NCBI GenBank assembly: GCA_026129765.1
Contig: JAHCHP010000004.1
Coordinates: 62,001-126,000 of the forward strand
Reading direction: 5' to 3'
Length of the DNA stretch: 64,000 nucleotides
Source: Fimbriimonadia bacterium
GTDB lineage: Bacteria > Armatimonadota > Fimbriimonadia > Fimbriimonadales > GBS-DC
Each line of letters starts with the position of its first letter. Positions within the stretch are counted from its first letter, which is position 1. The notes under the pieces are model-generated. The model did no database searches, was not told where the DNA came from, and worked only from the letters and a program-made list of their open reading frames with translations. Below, one piece after another: positions 50,604 to 60,021 of the stretch. A program made the position numbers and the translations under genes.

Positions 50604-53600
50604 ATGAAATCATGGCAGAGTTCTTTACTTATCCTTTGGGCGATGTTTATCTGCGCGGCAGGTTTGACGGAAGCGCAAATCAGCCGCGCGGAAGCGGAGT
50701 TAAAAGCCTATCCTATTTTGGAGCAGGGTCGCAGGTTGTCGCGTCAGTGGCAATTTCAACCCGCGCTGCCCCACTATGAGAAAGTTGCGCGCGACTATCC
50801 CAACACCGATGCGGCGGCAGAAGCGCATTGGTATCTGGGGCAGTACCATCTGCATGCTCTGAAACGCCCCCGCGCCGCTCTCAAACATTTTGATCAAGCC
50901 ATCGCATTCGCATCGGAAGAGTGCGAGTTCGGCGATTACGCGCATTTAGACCGCGCCAAAGCGCTTTATACTCTGGGCGAGTATGAACAGGCATTAAAGC
51001 AATTTGAAGAGATTGTAGATCATGGCGTCAATGAAGAGGTGACGCGCCCGGCAGCCTCCTATATGGCGCTAACAACGATGAAATTGCGCGATGTGCGCGC
51101 AGGTCGCTCGCCCACGGCGAAACTATCAAACAATGCGGACTGCGGTCCGCTCGCGTTGCAGATGCTGTGTCAAACTCAGGGCATCAAAACCTCACTTGCT
51201 CAAATTCGCAAAGCGTCCAAGGTTCAAGGGAAAGGCGCAACCCTGCAGCAATTAGTTCAAGGCGCACACCAACTGAAACTCCCTGTCCAAGCCGTCCGCT
51301 TAACCTTGCGTGATCTCAAGCGCGCGCCCATGCCCGTGGTCTTATGGGTGCTGGAAAGCCACTTTACCGTTGTAAAATCCGTGAAAGGCGATTTTGTCAC
51401 GCTTCAAGAGCCAGGACAGAAAGAACAGACGATCCACCTGCGCGATTTAGCGACCTTCTGGGGAGGCGAATCGCTCATCTTAGCCAAAGGGACCGTTCCC
51501 TTCACCAAATTATCCCAACAAGAATTAGCATCGGCATGGGGCGGTTCCCATCTTGGCACGCCGGGCGGACCTGGTTCGGGCAATAACCCAAATGGACCGT
51601 TTCAATCGCCCCCGGGCGATGACCCCATTAACATGTTTAATGGTAACCAGATGGTCTATCCGCCGCCCGATTTTGTCTGGACCCACACGGTCGGTCCGCC
51701 GGTGGTTGTGCAGCGCTGCTTCAATTCGCAACTGAGCTATGGCGGGAACTATGGCTTGAATTGGACCAACACACTGGACTGGAACCTGACGCTGGATGCG
51801 GGACAGAACGCCACGATTTTAAGACCTGATGGGCGTCAAGATCGTTTTACCTGGACCGGCTCCGATTTTCTGCCGCCGCGCGCGGTTTATGATAGGCTCA
51901 TTCGGAATGGTGATGGGACGCATACGCTGCGCGTTAAACAGTCGAAATACCGATACAACTTCAATACATTTGGCAGGCTTGCCAGTGTTGTGGATGAAAA
52001 CGGCAATGCGCTGACGATGACCTACCAGCAGATCGGTCAGCCAGGCGACCCTGGTTTCCGCCTGCTGCTGACTCGCGTTCGCGACGCTTCTGGGCAAGAT
52101 ACCGTTTTGACCTATAACGCCAGCAACTTATGCGAGCGCATCACCGATCCATCAGGGCGGTTCGTTCAATACACTTATAACGCGGCGGGCAGGCTGTTGA
52201 CAGCGCGGCTGCCCAACGGCGATACCTACACCTACACTTACGGCACTAATATCCTCTCTCGGATTGTTTCGCCGACCGGAACATGGAATGCCGCCTCTGG
52301 CAGCCGCCCACAGTTGATGGCAAGCATCACCGATCCCAATAACCGCGCAACCAGCTATATTTATCAATTGGGGCAGGGATTTGGACAATATACCGATGCC
52401 TTGGGGCGCGTATGGCGCATGCATTACGACTCAAACGGTTCCTGCACCGGCATCACCGACCCTCTTGGCAGCCGGAGCCGTTACTTCTTTGATGGAAACG
52501 GAAACCCCATCCGCTCAGTCGACGCGAATGGCAGCAGTTGGCAATTCACCCATGACGCGCGCGGCAATATTTTGAGCATCACAGACCCGCAAGGCAAAAG
52601 CTGGCAATTCGTTTACAACGCCAATGATCGCGTAACACGAACGACCGACCCCTTGGGACGCCAAACCAACATGACCTATGACGGCAACGGTAATCTGCTT
52701 TCGATGACGCTGCCGACCGGCGCGCGATGGGAATTTACTTACTTGGCGAATGGACTGCTTCAAACCTTGCGCGACCCCAACGGCAATATCACCCGTTTCA
52801 CCTATAATGCGACCGGCGAAATGGTTCAGATGCAAGACCCGGCAGGCGGTCTGACCTTGTTCACGTATGATGCGCGCGGCAATGCGGCTTCTGCTACCGA
52901 CCCAAATGGCAAAGTTCACTCTTACGAGTATGACGCCCTGGATCGCCTCACCCGCGTGATGCTGCCTGACAGCGCGGTACGGCTTTTCGAATATAACGAA
53001 CATGGGATCACCTCGCTCACCGACGAGATGGGGCGGATTCGACGCTACTTCTACGACGGAACGGGGCATATGACCCGCATGGTGAATCCTGACGGCACCG
53101 AAGTTCGTTTTGAGTATGACGCGGTTTATAACATCACCCGGCTGATCAACGAGCGGGGAATCGCGACGCGCTACGTGTACGACAACGCGAACCGCATGAT
53201 CGAGACCAACTTTGCGCATGGCACGCCCGCGCAGATCAATGAGCGATTCGGCTATGATAAAGCGGGTAATCTCGTTTGGCGCGAAGATGGTTTGGGTGTC
53301 CGGTCTACGTTCAAATATGACTCGCTCAACCGGCTGATTACATACACCGCGCCCGATTATTGGGCAGTTTATAACTACGATCCATTGGGCAATCTGACTC
53401 AGGTACAGGACCCGACCGGCAAGTCCAAAATGACGTATGATGCCGAAAACCGGATGCTGACCTACACTGCGCCCTCTCTGGAACTGGTGCGGTATGCCTA
53501 TGACGCGGCGGGCAACACGACCTCAATCGCGACCCGGTTGGGAACCACCCGCTATAACTACGATGTCATGAACCGGCTCACGCGCGCCGTCACCCCTCAA

Positions 53601-55085
53601 GGCGTATTCACTTTTCGTTATGATCCGGGCAACAACCTGATTGAGCAGACCAGTCCCTTCCATCGCGCTCTGCATACCTATGACATGCGGGATCGACTGG
53701 CAAGCAGCTTTTTCCTGCGAGCCAACGGAACCACCCTTGGCACGGCGGGATACGCCTATGATCCGGCGGGCAACCTGATCCGCTCGACCATTTTCGACGG
53801 GACGACGACCCGGCGTAACTACTATGTGTACGATGCAAAGGATCGTCTGACCCAAGAGACCAGCACCGGCGACGTGAACCCCTTCGATATTCGTTATACC
53901 TATGACGCCATTGGGAATCGCCTCACGGAAACCGATTTGAACACCAGCCAGACAACGAGTTATCTCTATGATGAAGCGAACCGGCTGTTGTCTGCGGGCA
54001 GCGTTTCCTATAGTTATGATGCAAATGGACGGCTGTTGACAAAGACAGATGCCTCTGGCACAACGCAGTTCACCTGGGATGCGCGCCACCAATTGACCCG
54101 TGTCCAAATTCCGAATGTGGGGCAGGCGCGGTATTTCTATGATGGTCTGGGTAACCGTGTTCGCCGTGAAGGCGCGGGCGGCGCGTTTAACTATGTGTTT
54201 GACCCATTATCGGATGTGCCAACGGTTCTCATGGCGTTGGGCAGTTCTTCCCAGTATTTCCCCAGCGCGCCGCAAGGCGGCACATTGAATACCCCTCAGG
54301 GCGCATTCCTTTATGATCAAGTGGGCAACGCGTTGGCGCAAATAAACGCTTCGACCGCCACCTGGGGCGCGATGAGCGCGTGGGGTGAGGGCATCGGGAC
54401 CGGCGCATTGCAGCCTCGCGGGTTCTCCGCGCAAGCGGGCGCATGGCGGGACGCGACCACCGGTTTGGTGATGATGGGGCTTCGATGGTACGACCCAGCA
54501 GTGGGGCGATTCTTGTCGATGGACCCGATTCGCTATCGTGGCGGCGACACGAACCTGTATGGCTATGTCCAAAACAATCCCCTCGCGTTTGTTGATCCTT
54601 GGGGATTGGACGCTTGGGATTGGGTGCATGGAGGATTGGATGCGCTTGGATTGATTCCTGGACTGGGCGAAATTGCGGATGGCGTGAATGCTGGCTTGTA
54701 TGCTTTGCGGGGCAAGTGGGGCTTGGCGGCATTATCCGCGGCAGCGATGATACCCGTGGTTGGCAGCTTCGCGACAGGAGCAAAGCATGCGCGTAAAGCA
54801 ATCGTGATTGGCGAGTCGATGGGGCGCGTCAAGGATGCGACTCGCGCTTTACAGCGGGCGGGCGTCGATGCGAGGTGGTATCAAGCGTGGAAAATGAACC
54901 CATTTGACTTTAATACCGCGATGAGACGAAATGAGGCATGGATCAAAAGGAAAATGCGAGAAGGCTATGATATCTACGATATTGGCTTGGATCCCTCCCG
55001 CGTGAATCGCAGCCCGTTCTACGACATGGAGCGGCGCATGATCAATGACCGAGGGTATCCCACGAATACATTCCCATGGCCGTAG
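50604..55085 (+). CDS. Exported TPR - C39-like - RHS repeat protein with toxin-like C-terminus
   Basis: A 1493-residue Sec-exported RHS protein. Signal peptide (MKSWQSSLLILWAMFICAAG, to about 22); TPR-like helices 25-160; C39-peptidase-like domain 172-300 with Cys180 (ADCGPLAL) and His253 (ESHFTVVKSV), but Glu269 (LQEP) at the usual Asp and Leu174 at the usual oxyanion Gln; Gly/Pro linker; DUF6531-like RHS start near 345; YD repeats to about 1240; the RHS core ending with DPWG near 1330. The last 160 residues hold a hydrophobic pretoxin part (LIPGLGEIADGVNAG) and a roughly 100-residue end with GESMGRVKDATRAL and SPFYDMERRMI, resembling polymorphic toxins, class unassigned. The ATG at 50604 follows AGGAGG. 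Confidence 0.9.
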   Translation: MKSWQSSLLILWAMFICAAGLTEAQISRAEAELKAYPILEQGRRLSRQWQFQPALPHYEKVARDYPNTDAAAEAHWYLGQYHLHALKRPRAALKHFDQAIAFASEECEFGDYAHLDRAKALYTLGEYEQALKQFEEIVDHGVNEEVTRPAASYMALTTMKLRDVRAGRSPTAKLSNNADCGPLALQMLCQTQGIKTSLAQIRKASKVQGKGATLQQLVQGAHQLKLPVQAVRLTLRDLKRAPMPVVLWVLESHFTVVKSVKGDFVTLQEPGQKEQTIHLRDLATFWGGESLILAKGTVPFTKLSQQELASAWGGSHLGTPGGPGSGNNPNGPFQSPPGDDPINMFNGNQMVYPPPDFVWTHTVGPPVVVQRCFNSQLSYGGNYGLNWTNTLDWNLTLDAGQNATILRPDGRQDRFTWTGSDFLPPRAVYDRLIRNGDGTHTLRVKQSKYRYNFNTFGRLASVVDENGNALTMTYQQIGQPGDPGFRLLLTRVRDASGQDTVLTYNASNLCERITDPSGRFVQYTYNAAGRLLTARLPNGDTYTYTYGTNILSRIVSPTGTWNAASGSRPQLMASITDPNNRATSYIYQLGQGFGQYTDALGRVWRMHYDSNGSCTGITDPLGSRSRYFFDGNGNPIRSVDANGSSWQFTHDARGNILSITDPQGKSWQFVYNANDRVTRTTDPLGRQTNMTYDGNGNLLSMTLPTGARWEFTYLANGLLQTLRDPNGNITRFTYNATGEMVQMQDPAGGLTLFTYDARGNAASATDPNGKVHSYEYDALDRLTRVMLPDSAVRLFEYNEHGITSLTDEMGRIRRYFYDGTGHMTRMVNPDGTEVRFEYDAVYNITRLINERGIATRYVYDNANRMIETNFAHGTPAQINERFGYDKAGNLVWREDGLGVRSTFKYDSLNRLITYTAPDYWAVYNYDPLGNLTQVQDPTGKSKMTYDAENRMLTYTAPSLELVRYAYDAAGNTTSIATRLGTTRYNYDVMNRLTRAVTPQGVFTFRYDPGNNLIEQTSPFHRALHTYDMRDRLASSFFLRANGTTLGTAGYAYDPAGNLIRSTIFDGTTTRRNYYVYDAKDRLTQETSTGDVNPFDIRYTYDAIGNRLTETDLNTSQTTSYLYDEANRLLSAGSVSYSYDANGRLLTKTDASGTTQFTWDARHQLTRVQIPNVGQARYFYDGLGNRVRREGAGGAFNYVFDPLSDVPTVLMALGSSSQYFPSAPQGGTLNTPQGAFLYDQVGNALAQINASTATWGAMSAWGEGIGTGALQPRGFSAQAGAWRDATTGLVMMGLRWYDPAVGRFLSMDPIRYRGGDTNLYGYVQNNPLAFVDPWGLDAWDWVHGGLDALGLIPGLGEIADGVNAGLYALRGKWGLAALSAAAMIPVVGSFATGAKHARKAIVIGESMGRVKDATRALQRAGVDARWYQAWKMNPFDFNTAMRRNEAWIKRKMREGYDIYDIGLDPSRVNRSPFYDMERRMINDRGYPTNTFPWP

Positions 55086-55113
55086 AAAGTAAGTTTAGCG
55101 AGAGAAAACAACC

Positions 55114-55575
55114 ATGGAAAAGGAGCTGTTTTACCAGGCGTGTCGGAAGCATTTTGGCTACTTGATCGATGAATTTGGTTATCATGAGGGCTCGAAAGAG
55201 GCAGACTCTTGGACGCTGGCGGTCTACTTTGTGGGTCAGTCCGCATATGCGCGCGTGAGTTTAGAATGGGAATATTCGGGCGTGTTTGTGGAACTGGGGC
55301 GGGTCGTAAATGGGCAGCCCATGCGCAATCCGATCATCATCCGCGAAGACAGCGAACTGAATATGTTCACGCTGGATGATGTCTTGGCTTTGCGCGCGCC
55401 CGATTTAAGCTTGAGTCCGATTTTCAAATCGGAACAGGAAATTGTGAATAAAATCGCAATCTATGCGCATGCATTGCGCGCGCACGCGCAAGATATTTTA
55501 GTAGGAGACTTCTCGCTTTTCCCTGCCCTGGAAAGGGTTGTGAAAGAGAGGGCGCGCGCATTGAAACAACATTAG
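55114..55575 (+). CDS. Candidate immunity protein of the first RHS protein
   Basis: A 153-residue soluble protein with no signal peptide, 28 bases after the RHS gene and 12 bases before the next. It has a helix-strand layout (FYQACRKHFGYLIDEFGYHE, then SWTLAVYFVGQSAYARVSLE and GVFVELGRV) with an acidic middle, which resembles many polymorphic-toxin immunity proteins. I recognise no named family. Position directly behind a variable C-terminal toxin is the main reason for the call; other roles are possible. Confidence 0.65.
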   Translation: MEKELFYQACRKHFGYLIDEFGYHEGSKEADSWTLAVYFVGQSAYARVSLEWEYSGVFVELGRVVNGQPMRNPIIIREDSELNMFTLDDVLALRAPDLSLSPIFKSEQEIVNKIAIYAHALRAHAQDILVGDFSLFPALERVVKERARALKQH

Positions 55576-55587
55576 GAGAGGATCAAT

Positions 55588-58500
55588 ATGTTTAAGTGGT
55601 ATCTTTTGGGCGTAGGGTTCATGGCGTTTGTGCTATTGTCTAACAGCGTATCTCACGCGCAGTTAAGCAAAGCGCAGGCAGAGTTGAAGGGCTACGAGTT
55701 GCTGGAAAAAGGCAGACGCCTGTCTCGAACGTGGCAGTTCGCGGAGGCAGTGCCTGTCTACGAGCAGGTCGCGAAGCTCTATCCCAAAACGGATGCGGCG
55801 TCTGAGGCGCATTGGTATATTGGCAATTACAACGCGCAGGCGCATAAACGGCTTCGAACCGCGATCAAGCATTACGACATCGCCATTAAAATCGCCTCGG
55901 AAGAGTGTGAATTCGGGGATTATGCCCGCTTGGATCGCGCGCGCGCCTACTATTTATTAGGCGAATATGAAATCGCGCTGAAACAGTTCGAGTCTATTTT
56001 GAAAGAGAGCGCAAACGAAGAGGTCACCAAACCTTCCGCCGCCTACAGCGCGCTTTGCCAGATGAAAATGGGAGCGCGGAAGAAAGGCGATGTGCCGACC
56101 GTTCGGCTGAATGAGGACGCGCTTTGTGGACCGCGCTCGCTGCAAGCTCTGGCGTCGGCAAACGGTAAATCAATCACCCTGAAAGCGATCCAATCCAAAG
56201 TAAAGTCCTCAGGCAAAGGCGTTACTTTACAGCAATTGTTGTCAGGCGCAAAATCGATAGGACTGCCCGCTTATGCGGTTCGATTAACCATCGATGATTT
56301 GAAACGCGCTCCCATGCCCGCGGTCTTATGGGTGCTGGAAAGTCACTTCACGGTTGTGAAATCGGTGAAGAACAACTTAGTGACCTTACAGGAACCCGGC
56401 AAAGCAGCGCAAACGATTCACCTGCGCGACTTGGCGACTTTTTGGGGAGGCGAGGCATTGATTGTCACGAGATCTACTCCGCGCTTCAAACAGATCAGCG
56501 CGCAGGAGATGAAGTTGGTATGGGGAGGCTCCCACTTAGGCAATCCCGGTCCGCCCGGTCCTGGCGGTCCCGATGACCCAGAGAATGATCCACCCGGCGA
56601 TGACCCCGTCAATATGACGAACGGCAACCAGTTTTTGAATCCTCCCCCTGATTTGATTTGGAACAACACGATTGGGACTCCCGTGATTGTTCGCCGGTGG
56701 TTCAATGCGCAGTTGAGTTACAACGGCAATTATGGCGCGGGCTGGACGAATAATCTGGATATAAACCTGCGCTTAGATGCCAGTCAGAACGCGACGGTGA
56801 TGCGCGCCAATGGACGGATGGATACCTTCACTTGGACCGGCTCCAACTTTATACCGCCTCGCGCCGTGGATGATACGCTGATCCGCAATGGCGACAATAC
56901 GCATACCTTGATTGAGAAACGAACGCTCAATCGCTATCTCTTTAACGAATTTGGACGGTTGGCGCAGGTCACCGACCGGAACGGCAATCAACTAACTATG
57001 ACCTACCAGCAGATCGGTCAGCCGGGCGATCCCGGTTTCCGCCTGCTGTTGACTCGCGTTCGCGACGCTTCCGGGCAAGATACGGTTTTCACTTACAATG
57101 CCAGCAACTTGTGCGAGCGCATCACCGATCCGTCGGGACGGTTCGTTCAATACACCTACAACGCGGCAGGCAGATTAACGGTCGTTACCTTGCCTGATGG
57201 CTCGATTTACCGCTACACTTACGGTCCGTTTATCATCTCGCGCATAGAGACCCCGTTTGGAGCATGGAACATGACCTCAGGTTCCAGAACTGAACTGCTC
57301 TATACCATCGCTGACCCCCAGGGACGGACAACGACTCACACTTACCAAACCCCCCAAGGATATGGACAGTATGTCGACGCGAGAGGCAACACTTGGCGCA
57401 TGCATTTCAACGCGAATGGCAGCCATACAGGAACCACAAACCCGCTCGGTAAACGCTCCACCTATGTTTACGATGCGCAATCGCGCATGATCCGCGCCGT
57501 CGACGAAAACGGGTTTGCTCAGCAGTTCGGCTACGATGCGAGCGGCAATGTCACCAGCTTTGTCGATGCCAATGGAAAGCAATGGACCTACCAATACAAC
57601 AGCAATAATAATCTAACCTTGGCTCGTGACCCGCTGGGGAGAGAGACGCGCTGGGTCTATGACGCGAACCAAAACATGACACAGTTCATTGAGCCAAACG
57701 GCGCAACTTGGGTTTATACCTATGACTCGCGCGGCTTGTTGTTGACGGCTCGCGACCCACTCGGGAATCTGACCACTTTCGGTCCTTACAATGCGTTCGG
57801 AAAGCCCTTAGAGATGCGTTTGCCCAACGGCTCGATAGTCCGGTACACTTACGATGAGCGCGGGAATGTGGCGACGCGAACGGATGCGAATGATCGGGTT
57901 TCCTTGTCCCAGTACGATTCTATGAACCGCCTGACCCAAATCACTTACCCGGATGGAACCACTCAGCGCTATGCCTATAACTGCTGCCGGTATGGGACGA
58001 CCTACGATGAATATGATCGCGCGACCACCTACCAGTATGACGGTTTGGGGAATGTAACCTCGATCACCGATCCCAAAGGCGGCATTACCCGATATGAGTA
58101 TGACGAGGTCTATAACCTGCGCCGGATTACCGATCCGAACAACAACGTGACGCTGTATACTTACAATGCCGCCAACCGTCTGACGCAGATGACCATCGCG
58201 AACGGAACCGCCGCCGCGATCACCGAACAGTACCAGTATGACCATACCGGACGATTGACAGGGCGCATAAATGGCAACGGCACTTTGATTAAGTATAACT
58301 ACGATCCGGGGGGAAATCTCCTCAGCGTTACCTCGCCCGACTATTTCGCGACTTTCAATTATGACGCGGTGGGGAACATCATTCGAATGTCAGACCCGGT
58401 TGGAAAGCACACGCTTCGATATGATGCCAATAATCGCGTGGTTTCTTACACCGATCCATTCAATGAGAGCGTTCGCTATACCTACGATTTGATGGGGAAT

Positions 58501-59907
58501 CGCAAAACTATCACGACCCGTCTGGGTGTTGCGCGCTACTATTACGACGTGAACAATCGTTTGGCGCGAATCAACACGCCGCTCGGCAACTATGTTTATC
58601 GATACGACCCAGCAGGCGACCTCATTGAAGTCACAGGACCTGCTCACCGTACCCTTTACACATATGACGCGCGCGGGCGGGTGACCTCGGTTCGGAACTT
58701 GTTGACCAACGGCACTCTCATTTCCAGCCACGAGTATACTTTGGATGTCGCCGGAAACCCTGTTCGCCTAACCGAGTTCAACGGCACGGACATTCTCCGA
58801 ACAAATTTCATTTACGACGAGTTGCAACGCCTCATTCAAGAAGTTCGGACAGGCGGCGCAGAGCCATACGCCTATCGATATAGTTATGATGCGGCGGGCA
58901 ATCGTCTGACCATGACAGATTTGGCAACAGATCAAACCACGAACTACACCTACAACGCGGCAAATCAGTTGCTGACTGAGGGCAATGTCAGTTATGCTTA
59001 TGATGGAAACGGCAACATGATATCCCGAACCGCTCCTTCGGGCATCACGCGTTATTTCTGGAACGGCATCGACAAACTCACTCGCGTGGAATTGGCAGGC
59101 GGCGGCGCAGTCAATTATGGCTACAACGCGCAAGGCAAACGCGCAACGCGAACAGGAACGGGAGGCAATGTCAATTACTTGATCGACCCGGTTCTGGAAG
59201 CGGCGACTGTCCTGATCGCAGCAGGCAGCGGTAATCCTATTCACTACTACCCAAGTCCTGATGGGCTGGCGGTTTCAGAAATGCAAGGCGCGACGGGGCG
59301 CAGCTATCTCTTTAACCGTTTGGGCAGCGTATCCGCGATTATCAACAATGCAGGAACGGTGACGGCGCGAGGCGATTATGACGCTTGGGGCAAGGGCATT
59401 GGCGCCAGCGCGCCCGGCGCGCGCGGTTATGTGGCAGAGTATGGCTACTGGACAGACCCGCAATCGTCGCTCGCGCTGCTCAATGACCGCTGGTATGACC
59501 CACAAGTTGGACGGTTTATTTCCCGTGATCCGATTGGCACGGAGGGCGGTCTCAACCTGTACGCATATGCGGACGCTTCGCCGACCCGCTTGATCGACCC
59601 CTTGGGGCAGGCTCCGGGCTTGGCATGCGTGAACACTTGCGCCGCGGCTCACCGGACAGACATCGCATTGGCAGAGACCCCCGATCAGAAACGCAAAGCC
59701 GAGTGCGAACGCGAAAAATGCATCCTCAAGTGTCAAGGACAAGTCGACCGTGTTCCCCGCCCGACCTACGGTCCGCCGGGACTATTTTACGGCGCAAGAC
59801 AGATTTGCCGGTTCTTAACGGGCAGCGGCTGGTGTATTCCCAAAGACCCGCCTCCGGGACCTCCCGGCGGTCCGGGTGGACCTTGTGATGATGGGAAGGA
59901 AGAGTAA
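55588..59907 (+). CDS. Second exported TPR - C39-like - RHS repeat protein with Cys-rich tail
   Basis: A 1439-residue paralogue of the 50604 protein. Signal peptide MFKWYLLGVGFMAFVLLSNS; TPR-like helices; C39-like domain with Cys180 (LCGPRSL) and His253 (ESHFTVVKSV) at exactly the same positions, Glu269 in LQEP, Leu174 in place of the oxyanion Gln; DUF6531-like part; YD repeats; an RHS core ending LIDPLG. The tail then differs: about 110 residues with eight Cys (for example CVNTC and CEREKCILKC) and a Pro/Gly-rich end (PPPGPPGGPGGP). No toxin domain or immunity gene follows, so it may be an orphan or a structural partner. GGAGAGG precedes the ATG. Confidence 0.9.
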   Translation: MFKWYLLGVGFMAFVLLSNSVSHAQLSKAQAELKGYELLEKGRRLSRTWQFAEAVPVYEQVAKLYPKTDAASEAHWYIGNYNAQAHKRLRTAIKHYDIAIKIASEECEFGDYARLDRARAYYLLGEYEIALKQFESILKESANEEVTKPSAAYSALCQMKMGARKKGDVPTVRLNEDALCGPRSLQALASANGKSITLKAIQSKVKSSGKGVTLQQLLSGAKSIGLPAYAVRLTIDDLKRAPMPAVLWVLESHFTVVKSVKNNLVTLQEPGKAAQTIHLRDLATFWGGEALIVTRSTPRFKQISAQEMKLVWGGSHLGNPGPPGPGGPDDPENDPPGDDPVNMTNGNQFLNPPPDLIWNNTIGTPVIVRRWFNAQLSYNGNYGAGWTNNLDINLRLDASQNATVMRANGRMDTFTWTGSNFIPPRAVDDTLIRNGDNTHTLIEKRTLNRYLFNEFGRLAQVTDRNGNQLTMTYQQIGQPGDPGFRLLLTRVRDASGQDTVFTYNASNLCERITDPSGRFVQYTYNAAGRLTVVTLPDGSIYRYTYGPFIISRIETPFGAWNMTSGSRTELLYTIADPQGRTTTHTYQTPQGYGQYVDARGNTWRMHFNANGSHTGTTNPLGKRSTYVYDAQSRMIRAVDENGFAQQFGYDASGNVTSFVDANGKQWTYQYNSNNNLTLARDPLGRETRWVYDANQNMTQFIEPNGATWVYTYDSRGLLLTARDPLGNLTTFGPYNAFGKPLEMRLPNGSIVRYTYDERGNVATRTDANDRVSLSQYDSMNRLTQITYPDGTTQRYAYNCCRYGTTYDEYDRATTYQYDGLGNVTSITDPKGGITRYEYDEVYNLRRITDPNNNVTLYTYNAANRLTQMTIANGTAAAITEQYQYDHTGRLTGRINGNGTLIKYNYDPGGNLLSVTSPDYFATFNYDAVGNIIRMSDPVGKHTLRYDANNRVVSYTDPFNESVRYTYDLMGNRKTITTRLGVARYYYDVNNRLARINTPLGNYVYRYDPAGDLIEVTGPAHRTLYTYDARGRVTSVRNLLTNGTLISSHEYTLDVAGNPVRLTEFNGTDILRTNFIYDELQRLIQEVRTGGAEPYAYRYSYDAAGNRLTMTDLATDQTTNYTYNAANQLLTEGNVSYAYDGNGNMISRTAPSGITRYFWNGIDKLTRVELAGGGAVNYGYNAQGKRATRTGTGGNVNYLIDPVLEAATVLIAAGSGNPIHYYPSPDGLAVSEMQGATGRSYLFNRLGSVSAIINNAGTVTARGDYDAWGKGIGASAPGARGYVAEYGYWTDPQSSLALLNDRWYDPQVGRFISRDPIGTEGGLNLYAYADASPTRLIDPLGQAPGLACVNTCAAAHRTDIALAETPDQKRKAECEREKCILKCQGQVDRVPRPTYGPPGLFYGARQICRFLTGSGWCIPKDPPPGPPGGPGGPCDDGKEE

Positions 59908-59925
59908 CAATCGGTGTTTGTTTCA

Positions 59926-59950
59926 TCATTCTCGCGAATGCGGGAACCCA
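59926..59950. repeat. Dispersed palindrome copy 2 (CATTCTCGCGAATGCGGGAA)
   Basis: The word is near the reverse of the palindrome at 24541-24565. The first of two hairpin signals between the second RHS gene and the giant repeat protein. Confidence 0.45.
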
Positions 59951-59959
59951 AGGACAGAT

Positions 59960-59982
59960 GGTCTCCGAGATTTTCGGAGACC
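59960..59982 (+). terminator. Hairpin after the second RHS gene
   Basis: GGTCTCCGA (59960-59968) and TCGGAGACC (59974-59982) form a perfect 9-bp stem with a 5-base loop. No T run follows, so it is a weak terminator or a leader structure of the next gene. Confidence 0.45.
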
Positions 59983-60021
59983 GGAAAAGAATGGCTTTAT
60001 TAGAGAAAGAGGGCTTGAAAA

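Noticed and set aside
52011-52200. Recent gene conversion between the RHS genes
   Set aside because: Silent sites have diverged at about one base in nine while protein is almost unchanged, so a recent conversion does not fit.
52515-53219. Reverse-strand frames across both RHS genes
   Set aside because: Repeats of Tyr-Asp codons create long antisense frames; they have no start signals and repeat the same text.
52000-59400. Tandem repeats in the RHS genes as a possible CRISPR or satellite
   Set aside because: The repeats are coding YD motifs of unequal length with no constant direct repeat and no spacers of even size.
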